DNA from: Nectonema munidae
Taxonomy: Eukaryota; Nematomorpha; Nectonematoida; Nectonematidae
Assembly (NCBI GenBank): GCA_030549495.1
Contig: JAUIRK010000887.1
Coordinates: 62,001-126,000, forward strand
Direction of reading: 5' to 3'
Length of the DNA stretch: 64,000 nucleotides
Under the pieces are notes generated by a model. It did not search any database and was not told the DNA's origin. It saw only the letters and a program-made list of their open reading frames with translations. Each line of letters opens with the position of its first letter. Positions within the stretch are counted from its first letter, which is position 1. The translations under genes and the position numbers were made by a program. Below, piece after piece: positions 34,828-46,071 of this stretch.

Positions 34828-36241
34828 ATGAACAGTAACACATATACTAAAACAAATGATCATAATTCTAAATACAAAACCAAGCGGAAAAGTTGGATAA
34901 GTTTTGAAGCAATAAATTTGATAAAAGTAAGAGATACTATTTTTAGAAAATTAAAAAAGCATCCCTTTAACATTACTCTAAAACAAAACTTTCTACTCTA
35001 TAGAAATAAAATTAAAAAAGTCATTAAAGAATTGAAGCAAAAATACTATTTGTCTATATTTAATGATACGCAATCTCAAACAGAAACTTGGAAGATGCTT
35101 AACAAATTGATGAAACCGAAAATAATAAAAACTATACAAATTTTGCAAAATGATAAACTGGTCACTGATAAAAAATCCATAGCTGATGAATTCAACAATG
35201 TATTTACTAAATCAGGTATAGTCAACACTGATGAAAATTTGAAACTGTATAAAACTTTTTTAAAAAAAGCAAGTTCTACTTTTAGTTTCAATAAAGTAAC
35301 TCAAGAAGATGTTATGATAGCCTTAAGTAATATCAAATCAAAATCAACAAAAGACATATACGGACTTTCAATTTTAAATGTTATATTAATTTTTGAAGTA
35401 ATCAAAAAATATTTAGTTATATTGTTCAATTCCTGTATTGAACACCAAATATTCCCTGATTTTTTTAAAGCTTTCAAAGGTTTTACCAATTTACAAAAAA
35501 GGTCAAAGATCTATTTGTGAAAATTATAGACCCATCAGTATAATAATATCTCTGTCGAAAATCTTCGAAAGGTTACTTTATGATCAGATATTTTCCTACA
35601 TATATCAGAATGACATTTTATATAGTTGTCAATTTGCATTTAGACCCAATTATTCGTCAACATATCTCCATTCATATTTCTTAAACGAAGTTTCTACTCT
35701 ACTAGATAGATTTGATGAAGCTTTAGCTATATTTGTTGATCTATCTAAAGCTTTTGATTGTGTGTCACATAAAATATTGATAGATAAGTTACAGTACCTT
35801 GGATTCTCCTCACAGGCAATGAATCTCTTATCTTCTTACCTAACTTTACGTTGTCAGCGGGTCGAAGTTGAGGGAGTTTTCTCGAATGAGAGTATTATTT
35901 TTAATGGCGTACCTCAAGGTGGTATACTTGCCCCATTACTGTTTTCCCTATTCATAAATGATCTTCCTATGTGTAATGAAAAAACTAAGTTTTTAATGTT
36001 TGCAGATGACATCACTGCTATAGTTCCTCTATCAGAACTGAGCCCATCATGTTGCTATATTGACCAAGTTATTAATCCAGTTTTAGATTGGTGTAGAGCA
36101 AATTTTCTCCAAGTAAATGGTAATAAAACAAAAGCTATGTTTTTTTCAAATAAGAAAAAAAGAATTGAATGTAAAAATAAAATTGAAATTGTTGAGGAAT
36201 ATAATCTACTAGGCTTGAGAATAAATCGTTATTTGAATTGA
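34828..36241 (+). pseudogene. LINE ORF2, linker and reverse transcriptase domain
   Basis: The linker reads KRKSWISFEAINLIKVRD. After a frame change near 35,470 come YRPISIIISLSKIFERLLYD, FVDLSKAFDCVSHKIL (first catalytic Asp), NGVPQGGILAPLLFSLFIND and KFLMFADDITAI (the FADD catalytic pair), which are all the core reverse transcriptase motifs in order. The frame stops at 36,241 where a Trp codon (N-W-K) is expected, a single TGA change. Everything except these breaks looks well kept. Confidence 0.85.
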
Positions 36242-36843
36242 AAACTCATATAAGTTTTTTGGAAACTAAGCTATGCTCTATAAACGGCATTATGAAAAAG
36301 TATAAAAATGAGTTGCCTACACATTCGAAGCTGGTAATATATAAAAGTTTGTTTTTACCGCACTGTTACCACAGTATTATAAATTGGGGATACAGTGACA
36401 TTACCAAACTGTTTCAACTTCAGAAAAAGTCAATAAGGTTAGTATTTAATCAGCCCTCATTAAGTCATACATCTCTCTTTTTCATGCAAAACAATTTATT
36501 GAAATTAAAAGATATATACTATATGCAAATATCTAATTTTACATACAAGCTCTTTTCGAATACTTTGCCTAAATTATTCAGTCCATGGATTGCAATCAAT
36601 TGTGCATCTAAGAATTATTGTCTTAGAAATTCTAGTAGTTTACCAATAATAAGGACTAAGCTTGTCTCTACGAAAAATTCCTTAAGACATAGAATAATAA
36701 AACACTGGAATAAATTTCTTTTGAAATTCGGAATAGAAAAGTCTTTGAGATATTTCAAGAATACACTACAAATGTTTTTGTTAAATAAATATGATCAGAC
36801 CTGTACAAATAAAAAATGTTTTGTTTGTAAACTGCAAATGTAA
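36242..36843 (+). pseudogene. LINE ORF2, C-terminal region
   Basis: Continues from the reverse transcriptase in the same frame after the TGA: KTHISFLETKLCSINGIMKK is the thumb-like region after the palm. It ends CTNKKCFVCKLQM, a short cysteine-rich tail. The stop TAA at 36,841 looks like the true end of ORF2. The 3' untranslated region then runs to the TTC tail. Confidence 0.78.
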
Positions 36844-37814
36844 ACTTATCATGTTTTAATGTTCTTTCGCTCCTCTTTATTATACATATATATATTCAGT
36901 TTTATAAATCAAACGCTTTTTTATTATTTTTGATATTATACAATATCCTTGCCAACCAAAGATGTTCCAACAAGCCTTTTTTTTCTTTTATTCTCAACCG
37001 CTTCTTACCAAAAAGATTGCTCATGGAAGTGATTACACAACGGCTGACGCTTTCAAATCGTCCATGATGTCTCTCCAATCCTTAAGAAGAAAAAAAAATA
37101 TATATATCATTTTAAACATAAGCCATCTTTTTTTTCTATATCCATAGCAGAAAATGATTTGCATGTTCACGTATCATCCAGTTGTATATATATATATATA
37201 TTTTTTTCCTGTCCATTATTTTATGATATAATAAATTTCTTCTTCTTCTTCTTCTTAATTTTTCTCTTGTGTTTTATGTTTGGTTAGAATTTTCTTCGTA
37301 TTATTTTTCTTTGTTATGATTGAAATTTATGGATTAGGAATAAAAAAAAATTATTTCTTTTTATTCAAGTATATATAGGAATTATAGCACTAAAACGTGT
37401 AAGTAGCTGCTGGATTTTTAAAGAAGTCTAAACAACGGTTAGACTATAAAATTGAAGAATGTATTTGGTAGGACTTGTTCAAATTTTTATTGCCCTATAG
37501 GTTATAAATTTTCTATACTTTTAATTTTTTTTTAAATATATAATTTCATTCTTAGTAGATGTTCACTATATTAATCAATTCGTATATCAATTCTCATCTT
37601 ATACATTCAACTTACTTTTATGATCGCGCTACTTTGTTAAATTAGATTTGTGCCTTGAATTATTAAGTTTTTCATATATTTCCAAATTATTTGCTCAATT
37701 CTCTCATTTAATCTGTTAAATTTATTTACTTATAATGCTCCTAGCGATATTAAGAAAATTCACAAAGATTGAGGCCTTTGATTGAGCCAATTTTTTACAA
37801 TATTCATTTTACCA

Positions 37815-38320
37815 GACACCCAATCTTGGAGAATGCTAAATCTCTTTTGGAAACTGAAACCAAAAATAAACATACTGATTTTGCTCTAAAATTATCCTTA
37901 AGAATTTTGATTAGGATTTGAGTGATGAATTGATACTTGACTCAATAAATAAAAATGAATACATAAAATTATTACTTGAAAAAAAAACTTTTTAGAATAG
38001 CTTTTTCCTAAAGAAATTAAATAATGAATTACAAACTTGTAGTTTTTTCCGTATATAATGATATAAAAAGTATGGAAGTAATTTGTATTTATCGTAGTGT
38101 TGTTACAAGATTTTTGATTTCTATTCATGCAAGCAATGCACAAATTGTTCATACATCTTCATATTGTAGGAACAAAAGAAACGTCTATAAATTTTCCGCT
38201 GAAGGCCATAAATCTGAATCATGTACCATTTCGTCAAAGAAAGATTCCGATAAATGTATTAATTGTATACGGAAAAAATTTGTAAAGTTTAATCATGATG
38301 CATTCAACAAAAGACTGTAA
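37815..38320 (+). mobile_element. LINE ORF1 fragment, second copy
   Basis: Pieces read ENAKSLLETETKNKHTDFAL (compare DAKLLLENDSKTK in the intact ORF1 at 33.3 kb), then AEGHKSESCTISSKKDSDKC and INCIRKKFVKFNHDAF (compare CSNCVSKKLLNINHNAF). A related but distinct LINE, in pieces and frame-broken, just downstream of copy 1. Confidence 0.72.
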
Positions 38321-38394
38321 ATATAGGGCTCTTTTTTTAGATTATTAAAAAAAATTTCATCATTTACTGTATTAATAAGATTATGAGTATAATC

Positions 38395-38565
38395 TTTTAT
38401 TTTATTATTTTGTATCAATATTCATATAAACCTACAGATATATTTGTTGCTCCATATATTCATTCCTCTCTCTTTAAAAATGTAAAAGTTTTATTTTATT
38501 ATTTTGTATCAATATTCATATAAACCTACATATATATTTGTTGCTTCATATATTCATTCCTCTAC
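38395..38565. repeat. 94-bp direct repeat, two copies
   Basis: A stretch starting ttttattttattattttg and including caatattcatataaaccta occurs at 38,395 and again at 38,489, with two or three differences in about 75 bases. A local tandem duplication in untranslated-like DNA. Confidence 0.85.
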
Positions 38566-38949
38566 TTAATCTTCTTTAATATTCTATGTACCTTCATACA
38601 TTATTATATGTACTTTTTTTCTTATGTAAATCATACTTGTAACACAACTCCTCACACTAAAAATTTGCCTCCTCCTACAACTCTGGTCTATGAACCCACT
38701 CTCAGATTTTATCTGTCATTCATCTTTTAACAGTTATCCTTTCAACCAAGTATATCTCATTACAACTCAGCCTACAACAGTACCAAAGATCCTCTCATCT
38801 ACTCTAACTCCGTTTAATTCTTTTCATTCAAAGCATTTATATCTTCTACATTTCGTTGAAAACGTATACTCGTGGAGTCGAAAATTTGTTTTATTTAAAT
38901 AAATTTGTTTGAAACTTAACTCTTTTTATTTATCTAGTATGTAGTCTTT

Positions 38950-41600
38950 TTTTATAAGCGTGGCGCTTGCGTGTTTCGACGTTGGGAGACGTGCGTGTGG
39001 GGTTGCCCGTCGCGTTCACACCCGTCTTTGCGGGGGCCCGTCCACCAAACCGTCCGGTTGAGCCCCAAGGCAAATCGACAAAGTTGGGTCTGTCTGGCCA
39101 AAGGTCGTGTGTTTTTTGTGCACAAGGGCACGGCGTCCAATCTTCATCTAGCTCTTCCCAGTCTGTTTCGAGTTCGGGTTTCGCGTATGGCCCCTTCCAA
39201 ATCGTTTGTTGTGGTCGCACGTGCTGCGTGATAACGACAGTCGCAGTTGCACCCTTTGCTGACTGGATTCGCGAGTCCGGACAGAGGAGGCCCATCAGTG
39301 TGAATTTCCGGCACTCCAAATATCTGAAAAAGTTTGTTAAACTTTTATCACCGTTTCCCTGGTTCGGTCGCCACGCGAGGGGAAGCGACTAAACCGTCTT
39401 TATTGTGAGAATATAAGTGTTCTTGTAGTCGTTGGAAGGGGACCCTTGAAATCGATATTTATCTTCCCTGGTTTTGTGCTTTGATAGTTCCGTCTTGGTC
39501 TTTCGAAAAAGGGTTTATTCTGCGCAAAGGGACAGGACGAACCTTTTTTGTTCTTCGATTGAAAAAGGAAGGTTCTGGTTTTAACAAGGTGCCATACGTG
39601 TTATACCAGGATGACAGAAGGGCGTGTTGTTGAATAGCTCTTTCGTAATAGCCCGCACGAGGTCCGGATAACGGTCTGCTCCCTGATTTAGGGCCCCTGG
39701 TCTGTATATGATGTCGAAGACGTATTGAGAGGTTCTATTCTCCAGTTCAGAAGTTTCTTGTTTTTAACCTTGCTTGTCTTCCTTGTATCAAATACAAAAG
39801 ATATGGTCTTTGATCCGTGATGAGTGTAAACTTTCGTCCAAGAAGAAAATGACTCCAATGTCTTACGCTTCAATTTGTACTCTTTTTGAAGTGTTCTTGA
39901 GAAGAAGGCAACGGTTTGCCAAGCTGATTTAGTGTTGCCGCTATTGCAAATTGGGAGGCATCTGTTTCCAGTGTGAACGGTATACTTTCGTCGATTGGTG
40001 ATAGGGCAACTGCACTTAAATTTTGCTGAAGCCTTTGAAAGCTTGGATTGCCGTTTGTCGAGTGGGAAGTCGCGAGTTTGGAAGGTTTCTTTGAAAGTTT
40101 TTCCCTGATAGCTCCTACCCTTTGTATTTTTTGTTCTTGGTGGTGAAGTCGAGTAGGGTTGAGCGGAGGTCTTTTTGAGGGTATCCAAGTAGTTTAAAGG
40201 CGGATCTTTTTTTGTAAAGTCGTGTGCCCAGGAAGCCTTCGGCGGTTTTCCCTACTATGTTATCTAGTAGACTTGAAGTTTGTCGTCTATCTTCTTTGAA
40301 AAACAGACAAGTCCAAATGGTTTCGAGTGTTGTCCCCAAAGATGTTTTTTCGGGAAGAGGAATTGTGTATGTTTAGGTCTAAAGTTGAAAAGGTTTTCGT
40401 CTTCTTATATCATTTTAGGCTCTACGTATGTTCACGTTTGGTCTGTTTTTGTTTCTCCACATGACCCTTTGCCCCTGTAATTTTTCGATAATTTTCTTGA
40501 AGTTCTATCTGTTGCTTTATGATTTCGGTCTTCCGAAGAATAGTGTCGTGTTTCGTAGCGATGTGCTCTTTTGAGAGTTCAAAAGTTTGGGAGTTCTACC
40601 TTCAGTTTCTAGTGCCCCAAGAAAAGTTTTCTTGCCACCATACTTGATTTTTATTTCTGCAAGAAAAAAGCCAAGGATAATAGCTATCAATCTGAGAAAA
40701 AATACTCTGCAAGGTTCTCTAGTAGTTGTGTTTACAAAATCCAATGTTTGGGTGTGTGCTATTCGCAGTCCACCCTCTTTTGTGCTAGTATTGTACTTTG
40801 TTTTCTTTAAATTTTTTAATGAAGTTCGTAGACCTGTGGAACAGTATTTGTTCATGTTCAGTCCAGTTGTGACATTTGTCAAGCCATTGAGATTCGTGCA
40901 GGATAAGTTCTTACTCTTACCTCTACAAACTCTTGAAAAAACCCAACTTCCACCTTAAAACACTTTGTTTCTTGTGGACAGTGTTGCAGTTTTATGTCGA
41001 TTGTTACCACAAAAGTAACACGAGCTTGCACCAGTTTACCCATGCATTTCAGAAGCTTTCTCCATGTCAAAGGTTCGAATGGTCAGGGGTCGTTTGCGAT
41101 TTTTGTTGAGTTTTGTTGTTGAGCAAGGAGTGGTGGAATACTTTTCGGAATTATTTTGAGGTTTTCAAGGTTGCTCCGTCATGTGTTGTTGGAGTCAGTT
41201 GCTTTCCAGAAGCTTTGTCTAATGTAGTTGTTGTTTAAACCACTTATGAATGCATCACGTATATACTCTTGACGGTAGTGTTCAGCAAAACAGCTTTGAA
41301 GCACAGTCTTTGCAGCTCTTTGTAGATTTTGGAAGAATTCGCTAATGGATGTCCGGGGGTTTGTTGTTGAGGATAAAATAATCGTGAAAATATTTCATTC
41401 TTTGGTTGCTATAGAGTTCTTTAGGATTGTATAGCATCAGGGTAATCTTTGATATACTGGTAAACTGTGGAGAGATAATTTTCTAGGAGGGAATTTTCTA
41501 TCATAGAAATTTTGAAAGAAGAAAATTTTCGAATGTTTTAAGCCAGTGTTGCCATTCTTTGTCAGGTTGGGAGATTCGATGTTTGCAAAATGATCAGGTT
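38950..41600 (-). mobile_element. Ty3/Gypsy-type LTR retrotransposon fossil, GC-richer
   Basis: Fossil read on the minus strand. A gag-like region with a knuckle-type Cys/His cluster lies near 40.9-41.5 kb, then protease/reverse transcriptase territory, an RNase H region near 39.7-40.1 kb (KSAWQTVAFFSRTLQ), then integrase similarity near 39.3 kb (FGVPEIHTD). It is much GC-richer than the surroundings, especially 38,960-39,410. Broken, with many breaks. LTRs were not recognised. Long frames on the opposite strand here are by-products. Confidence 0.7.
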
Positions 41601-41829
41601 TAAGAAATTATCATAAAATTATTGTGCATAAATTGTAATAAAGTGAAAAAAAAGAGTTTAAAGGCTTTATTGACAAAAAGAAACTAGATAATGTGCCCAT
41701 AATTCATGGCTTATATAGCAATAATTTGAATAGGGATGAGGGTGATTGATTTGCTCTTTTACGTGACATTATTTGCATGGTGACGTTTCCTTTTTGGATG
41801 TGAGTTCCTTAGTAATTAGAATGCTTGCT

Positions 41830-41998
41830 GGTGGTTTGGCTTTGCAGTGTGTTTGGGGTGTTTGCAGTGTGGGTTTATTTGCATGTTGGCTGTTCGTTTG
41901 GCTTTGCAGTGTGTGTCTTTATTTGCATGTTGGCTGTTCGTTTGGCTTTGCAGTGTGTGTCTTTATTTGCATGCTGGATATTGGTTTGGGTTTGAGAT
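41830..41998. repeat. 44-bp minisatellite, about 3-4 units
   Basis: Units containing tttatttgcatgttggctgt and ttggctttgcagtgtg recur with period 44 (starts at 41,874, 41,918 and 41,962), with a more diverged unit before them. The open frame through it is a repeat by-product. Confidence 0.9.
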
Positions 41999-42559
41999 AA
42001 TTTGCATAGTACAATAGGCTTAAAAAGATAACTTTGCACTTCAATCAATAACGTCATAAATTCATTTATTTAATTTAGGTTTTAATTTTGCTTTTTTCAT
42101 TGATCAGTTGTATGCTTTCGATTGAAGTGACAAAAAAGTTTTTTAACTTTTGCTCTCTTCGATCTTAAAATAGAAAAATTATATGTAAATTATAATAAAA
42201 AATTAGCTGGAAATATTACCTTTTATAACTGGTTTGACAGGGTTTAGATGCAAGTTTTTTGGTTTTCACTGTTAATTCACCATCTTTTGAAATAACAAAG
42301 TTTTGTTTTGTTCTATTACTTTTTTGAAAACTTCTTCTTTCTTTTGTTCATCATATTGATTCCAAAAAATTTTAAATCAAAAATTTTTTTGCTTCATCTA
42401 TTAATTAATAGTTACCCATACCAGGTATCGATTCTTTGATCATTTTTTTCTGCAAAAATTGCTCGATCATGTAAACAGGTAATTAAATCAATCGAACTCC
42501 TTGGTTCTCAGTTTATTGACAACTTGAAACATTATTTAAAGATTCTGATAGATTATTTT

Positions 42560-43640
42560 TCCAATTAGATGGTATCAAAGGGAAAAGGGATCTAGGAACA
42601 AACATAAACTTCTCAATCGTTGGTAAGAGTTTTTTTGACAAATAAAAACCAAATTTATCTCAAGTTTCTTTCAATGTTTTCTTTTGAATGTCTCGTACAG
42701 AGTAATATTTTGGCCTCGCTAAAAGAAAAATTAATTGATTTAACCAATGCATACTCTTCATCGGTTCTTATTATAAGGTTTTGTAAACTCTTACATGTAA
42801 TGTCTGCAAATAAAATTTGCCTTAAATAAGAGAAAAACTCGCAAAAAGTTTCAAAAGTTAAGTCAAAATGTAAAAAAACTAGCCTGGAGAAGACCGTGTT
42901 TTTTTTGAAAGAATGTTTTTATCACGAAACACAGTAGTAGTTACAAAACAAAAACTTAGGTTATAAGTCTTATCAACTCCCATAATACAGCATAAGTTTT
43001 TTTGATATAAAATACAAGATTTCATATATATCATTTGCTTTTCTGTGTAACAAATAATTGTGGGATATTTATTCCCAACTTGAGACACTCGATTTATATA
43101 TAAATGACCTTTTGAAGATAGAGATAACAGTTCATGTATTTCATCACAAAAGTTTTTTCGTCATTTAAGGATGAATTTTTTTTCATTGAATATTTTGTAT
43201 TATATATAATAGATGAATTCCGTAACATATAAGTTTCATTTTTCAAAAATTCACTATATATCTTTTTAAGGGGTATTTTTTTTGATAGCAAGATTTTATG
43301 TATTCAAAAGTACTATGTTCAGTTCTTATATATTCGCAACTAGGAATCTTACTATTCCCATGGGATGAAATTTTTTCTATTGGAAATTCGCCAATATATT
43401 CGTATACACAAAGATTAAGATTTGAACTTCTATTTTGGATGTTTTTCTATCCATGAGATTCTCCTTTTATATGAAGGATAACGTTTCAAAACCGAATAAT
43501 ATCTATGTAAATATATTATATTATCTAACAATAATGTTTTATTTTTACCTTTCAGAATTTTATAAAAAGATCCATTACTCGCTTTTCTAATAAATTCTAT
43601 TGAATCATCTTTTTTCAAAAAATAGTGCATTTTGGTTGAG
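42560..43640 (-). pseudogene. MULE-type transposase with FLYWCH-like N-terminus, broken
   Basis: Read on the minus strand from 43,630: FIRKASNGSFYKILKGKNKT and LLLDNIIYLHRYYSVLKR fit a FLYWCH-type DNA-binding domain. Next (43,088-42,879) comes KYPTIICYTEKQ and then VDKTYNLSFCFVTTTVF, the DDE core start. Near 42,770-42,660 comes IRTDEEYALVKSI followed by LLCTRHSKENIERNL, with the acidic residue and Cys-x2-His signature of MULE transposases. The pieces are separated by stops. The TIRs were not found. Confidence 0.68.
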
Positions 43641-43879
43641 ATGCTTTACCAGCTTCCACATGAGTCATGGAAAAATAGTTTGTTGTTATATAGTTTTTCC
43701 AGTACAAAAATCTTTTTTTGTGATATTTTTTGGAACATTTTGATAGTAATTTTCAGATTTTTAATTATTCTAGGTGAAGACATAAAACCTTGAATATAAT
43801 TTTTATCATAATAAAGATTTGATATAAGAATTGAGATAGTGTTATGTAAAATCAAATAAAAAATAAGGAAATTAAGCAC

Positions 43880-45000
43880 GTCAAAAATTATTTTCTCAAA
43901 AAATTATAAAATAATACTAAAAAGCTAGGTGGTTGAAAATAAATTCTAACATGTACTTGGAGTTTTTAAGTGTTTCAATTGAGAGTTAGATGTTTAAATC
44001 TTTGACTCTGCCTCCATGAAGAAACGTAATAAAATTACTGTTTTATTAGCCCAATAATTAGTTGATTCAATTTTTGTGTGTTCAATAGTTTACTCAAAAA
44101 TTTATTTCGAAATCTATGCGGGCAAAAAATTATTTACAGGACTGGGAGTACCAACAAAGTTTATTTTACGGGTATGGGTTGGTCAACGTTTTGCTCTCAT
44201 ACTTGTTGGAACAGCACGCACATATTAGGCCACAATGTATTTCACACAAATTATTTGTTGTATATATGACAGCAAAATCTGAAAAATGGTTGAAATGGCA
44301 ATAAAGAGAAAAAAAACTCACATTTCAAAAATGGACAACGAAATCAAGCATCTTGATATAATATAGCAGCCGTTCTTGTTGTTGGCAAGACGCAAGTCCA
44401 AAATTTAAATAAGCGAAAAACAGATATGTTAGATTATACCAAGAATAGTGTGTACACAGCTTCAAAAAGACGAATTATATAACGGGGAACAAAGAGATAA
44501 CCTTTTTGCGATCCTCACCATGGTCTAGAAAATGTATCGAATATACTTCATCGATATGTAAAATATATTATACATCGATTTAATAATTTTTTTTGCATCT
44601 TAAGAAAATATATTCTCCTTCAATATAAAACATTCAATTTTTAAAAAAAAATAAGTAAAATTAAAAGGGTTTGGTTGAAATGGAAGCAACAAATTTTTCT
44701 ATACGCTCTATACTTTTAGAATAAGAATACATAATACAGGGGCGCACATCCGGGGAGGAGGGCGAAAATAACCTTCCCCCCCCCCCCCCCCCAATAATTT
44801 TCTATAAGTAAAAGTTGCTGCTTGTTTATAAAACATGTATGATGACATAGAAAGAATGCAGACTTTGGAATCAATCAAACATCATGCCAAGCTGCTTTAA
44901 AATTCCTATCGAACATATTTTACAGACGATGTGTGAGAGCTATATAATAAAAATTCATTGCTTCAATATGCACACAGGTCACAGAGCCAACACGTGTTGA
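43880..45000. other. AT-rich DNA with one hAT-like end
   Basis: Short frames at 44,078-44,304 have no domain I recognise. Near 44,738 the string caggggcgcacatccgggg, followed by a C17 run, resembles a hAT-type terminus; no partner found. Confidence 0.35.
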
Positions 45001-45186
45001 TGATCCACTAGATTTTCTCATCTTCTGTCACACTGATTCTATTCCTCTTTCTGTCTCCTCTCTTTTTCTCTTCAGCTTTCTCTGCTAAAACTCAATCATT
45101 CACTCAAGCTCTCATTCAAGCTCTCTTCTTTCATTCAAGCCCTCTTCTCTTGTTATCTCTCCTATATCATTCAGCTCTCTTCTCTC

Positions 45187-45362
45187 CAGTGACGTAGCTA
45201 GGTTGGGCATGAGGGGCCGTCCTGCAACTTATGCGATATCAGTTTGTGAAAATTTCTCCAATGAAAGGATCAAGAAAGTATACAAAATGTTGCTCACGTT
45301 TTTTGTTTTTAAATTGTGCCCCCCCCCCCCCTCCTATCAACTTTTTTCTGGTTACACCACTG
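45187..45362. mobile_element. hAT-type MITE in a CT-rich tract
   Basis: Left end cagtgacgtagc, right end ggttacaccactg; read inward the right end is cagtggtgtaacc. Flanks cttctctc and cttctatc match at 7 of 8 bases, a near-perfect 8-bp target duplication. 176 bp with an internal C14 run. It sits in a CT-rich low-complexity tract (about 45,010-45,186). Confidence 0.72.
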
Positions 45363-46060
45363 CTTCTATCTAATTTGCATTTAGAGTTAAATTAAAATAG
45401 TTTCAAATCGTTACAATTTTATATCAATGAATATTGTTAGACTCGCTCTAAGATTTTTTTTTAACAAAGTAATCTTTGTCACTACGTTTGTTACATTTAA
45501 AGAAGAAGAGGAGATGTTCGCATTATTTCATCAAAATAAAACGAAGAATGGGATGAATAGATTTTAAAAAATGAGGCAGTTTGGCTTTTGGATTTGTTGG
45601 AAATATAAGTAGTGCCTATTAAGAAAGGTGGGTTTCAAACACAACAACACTAGAAGACTTTTTATAAGGAAAATTGTAAATAATTTTCCCCGAGCTTTTA
45701 AAGTTACTTTTCATAAGAGATCATTTAAAATTATAATGAGTATTTTAGCATTATATACACTTCTATTATTTTCATTTCTTAATAAATTTGAACAATAACC
45801 ATGTCAATTTATTTATATTCTTTAAAAATTCATAATAAATCTTCATGAGTGTCATGGGTATTTTTAGCAGAATTGGCAAAAAATTACGGAAAACAAGAAA
45901 ATTCGGAAGATAATCAGAAATATGAACAGTAGTTGAAAAATTACTTTCAAGTTTGAAGTTGGCAAAAATATTATCCATATTAGTACTACTTGGTTTAGAA
46001 AGCTTAGTTGATCCTAGAATATTAGGATGAAAGTTATTTTCATAGAAAAAATTAAGAAAA
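45363..46060. other. AT-rich DNA, nothing recognised
   Basis: One short minus-strand frame (45,772-45,978) without domains. No repeat boundary found. Confidence 0.45.
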
Positions 46061-46071
46061 GTACACCTTGA

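Larger units (their letters stand above)
32560..37257 (+). mobile_element. Near full-length non-LTR retrotransposon (LINE), copy 1
   Basis: Plus-strand LINE with 5' untranslated DNA, ORF1 (32,848-33,894), ORF2 endonuclease (33,984-34,784), linker and reverse transcriptase (34,828-36,241), a C-terminal region (to 36,843), a 3' untranslated region and a tail of seven TTC units after aataaa (37,238-37,257). Jockey/CR1-like organisation; exact clade not decided. ORF1 is intact. ORF2 carries a few breaks: a stop and frame change after 34,784, a frame change near 35,470 and one TGA where TGG is expected at 36,239. The 5' end is not fixed. Confidence 0.85.

Noticed and set aside
38960-39410. GC-rich block as ribosomal DNA or bacterial contamination
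   Set aside because: Integrase similarity on the minus strand and continuity with the Gypsy region to the right explain it.
41773-42000. 75-codon open frame rich in Cys, Trp and Leu
   Set aside because: It translates the 44-bp minisatellite; the repeated peptide follows the repeat, not a gene.
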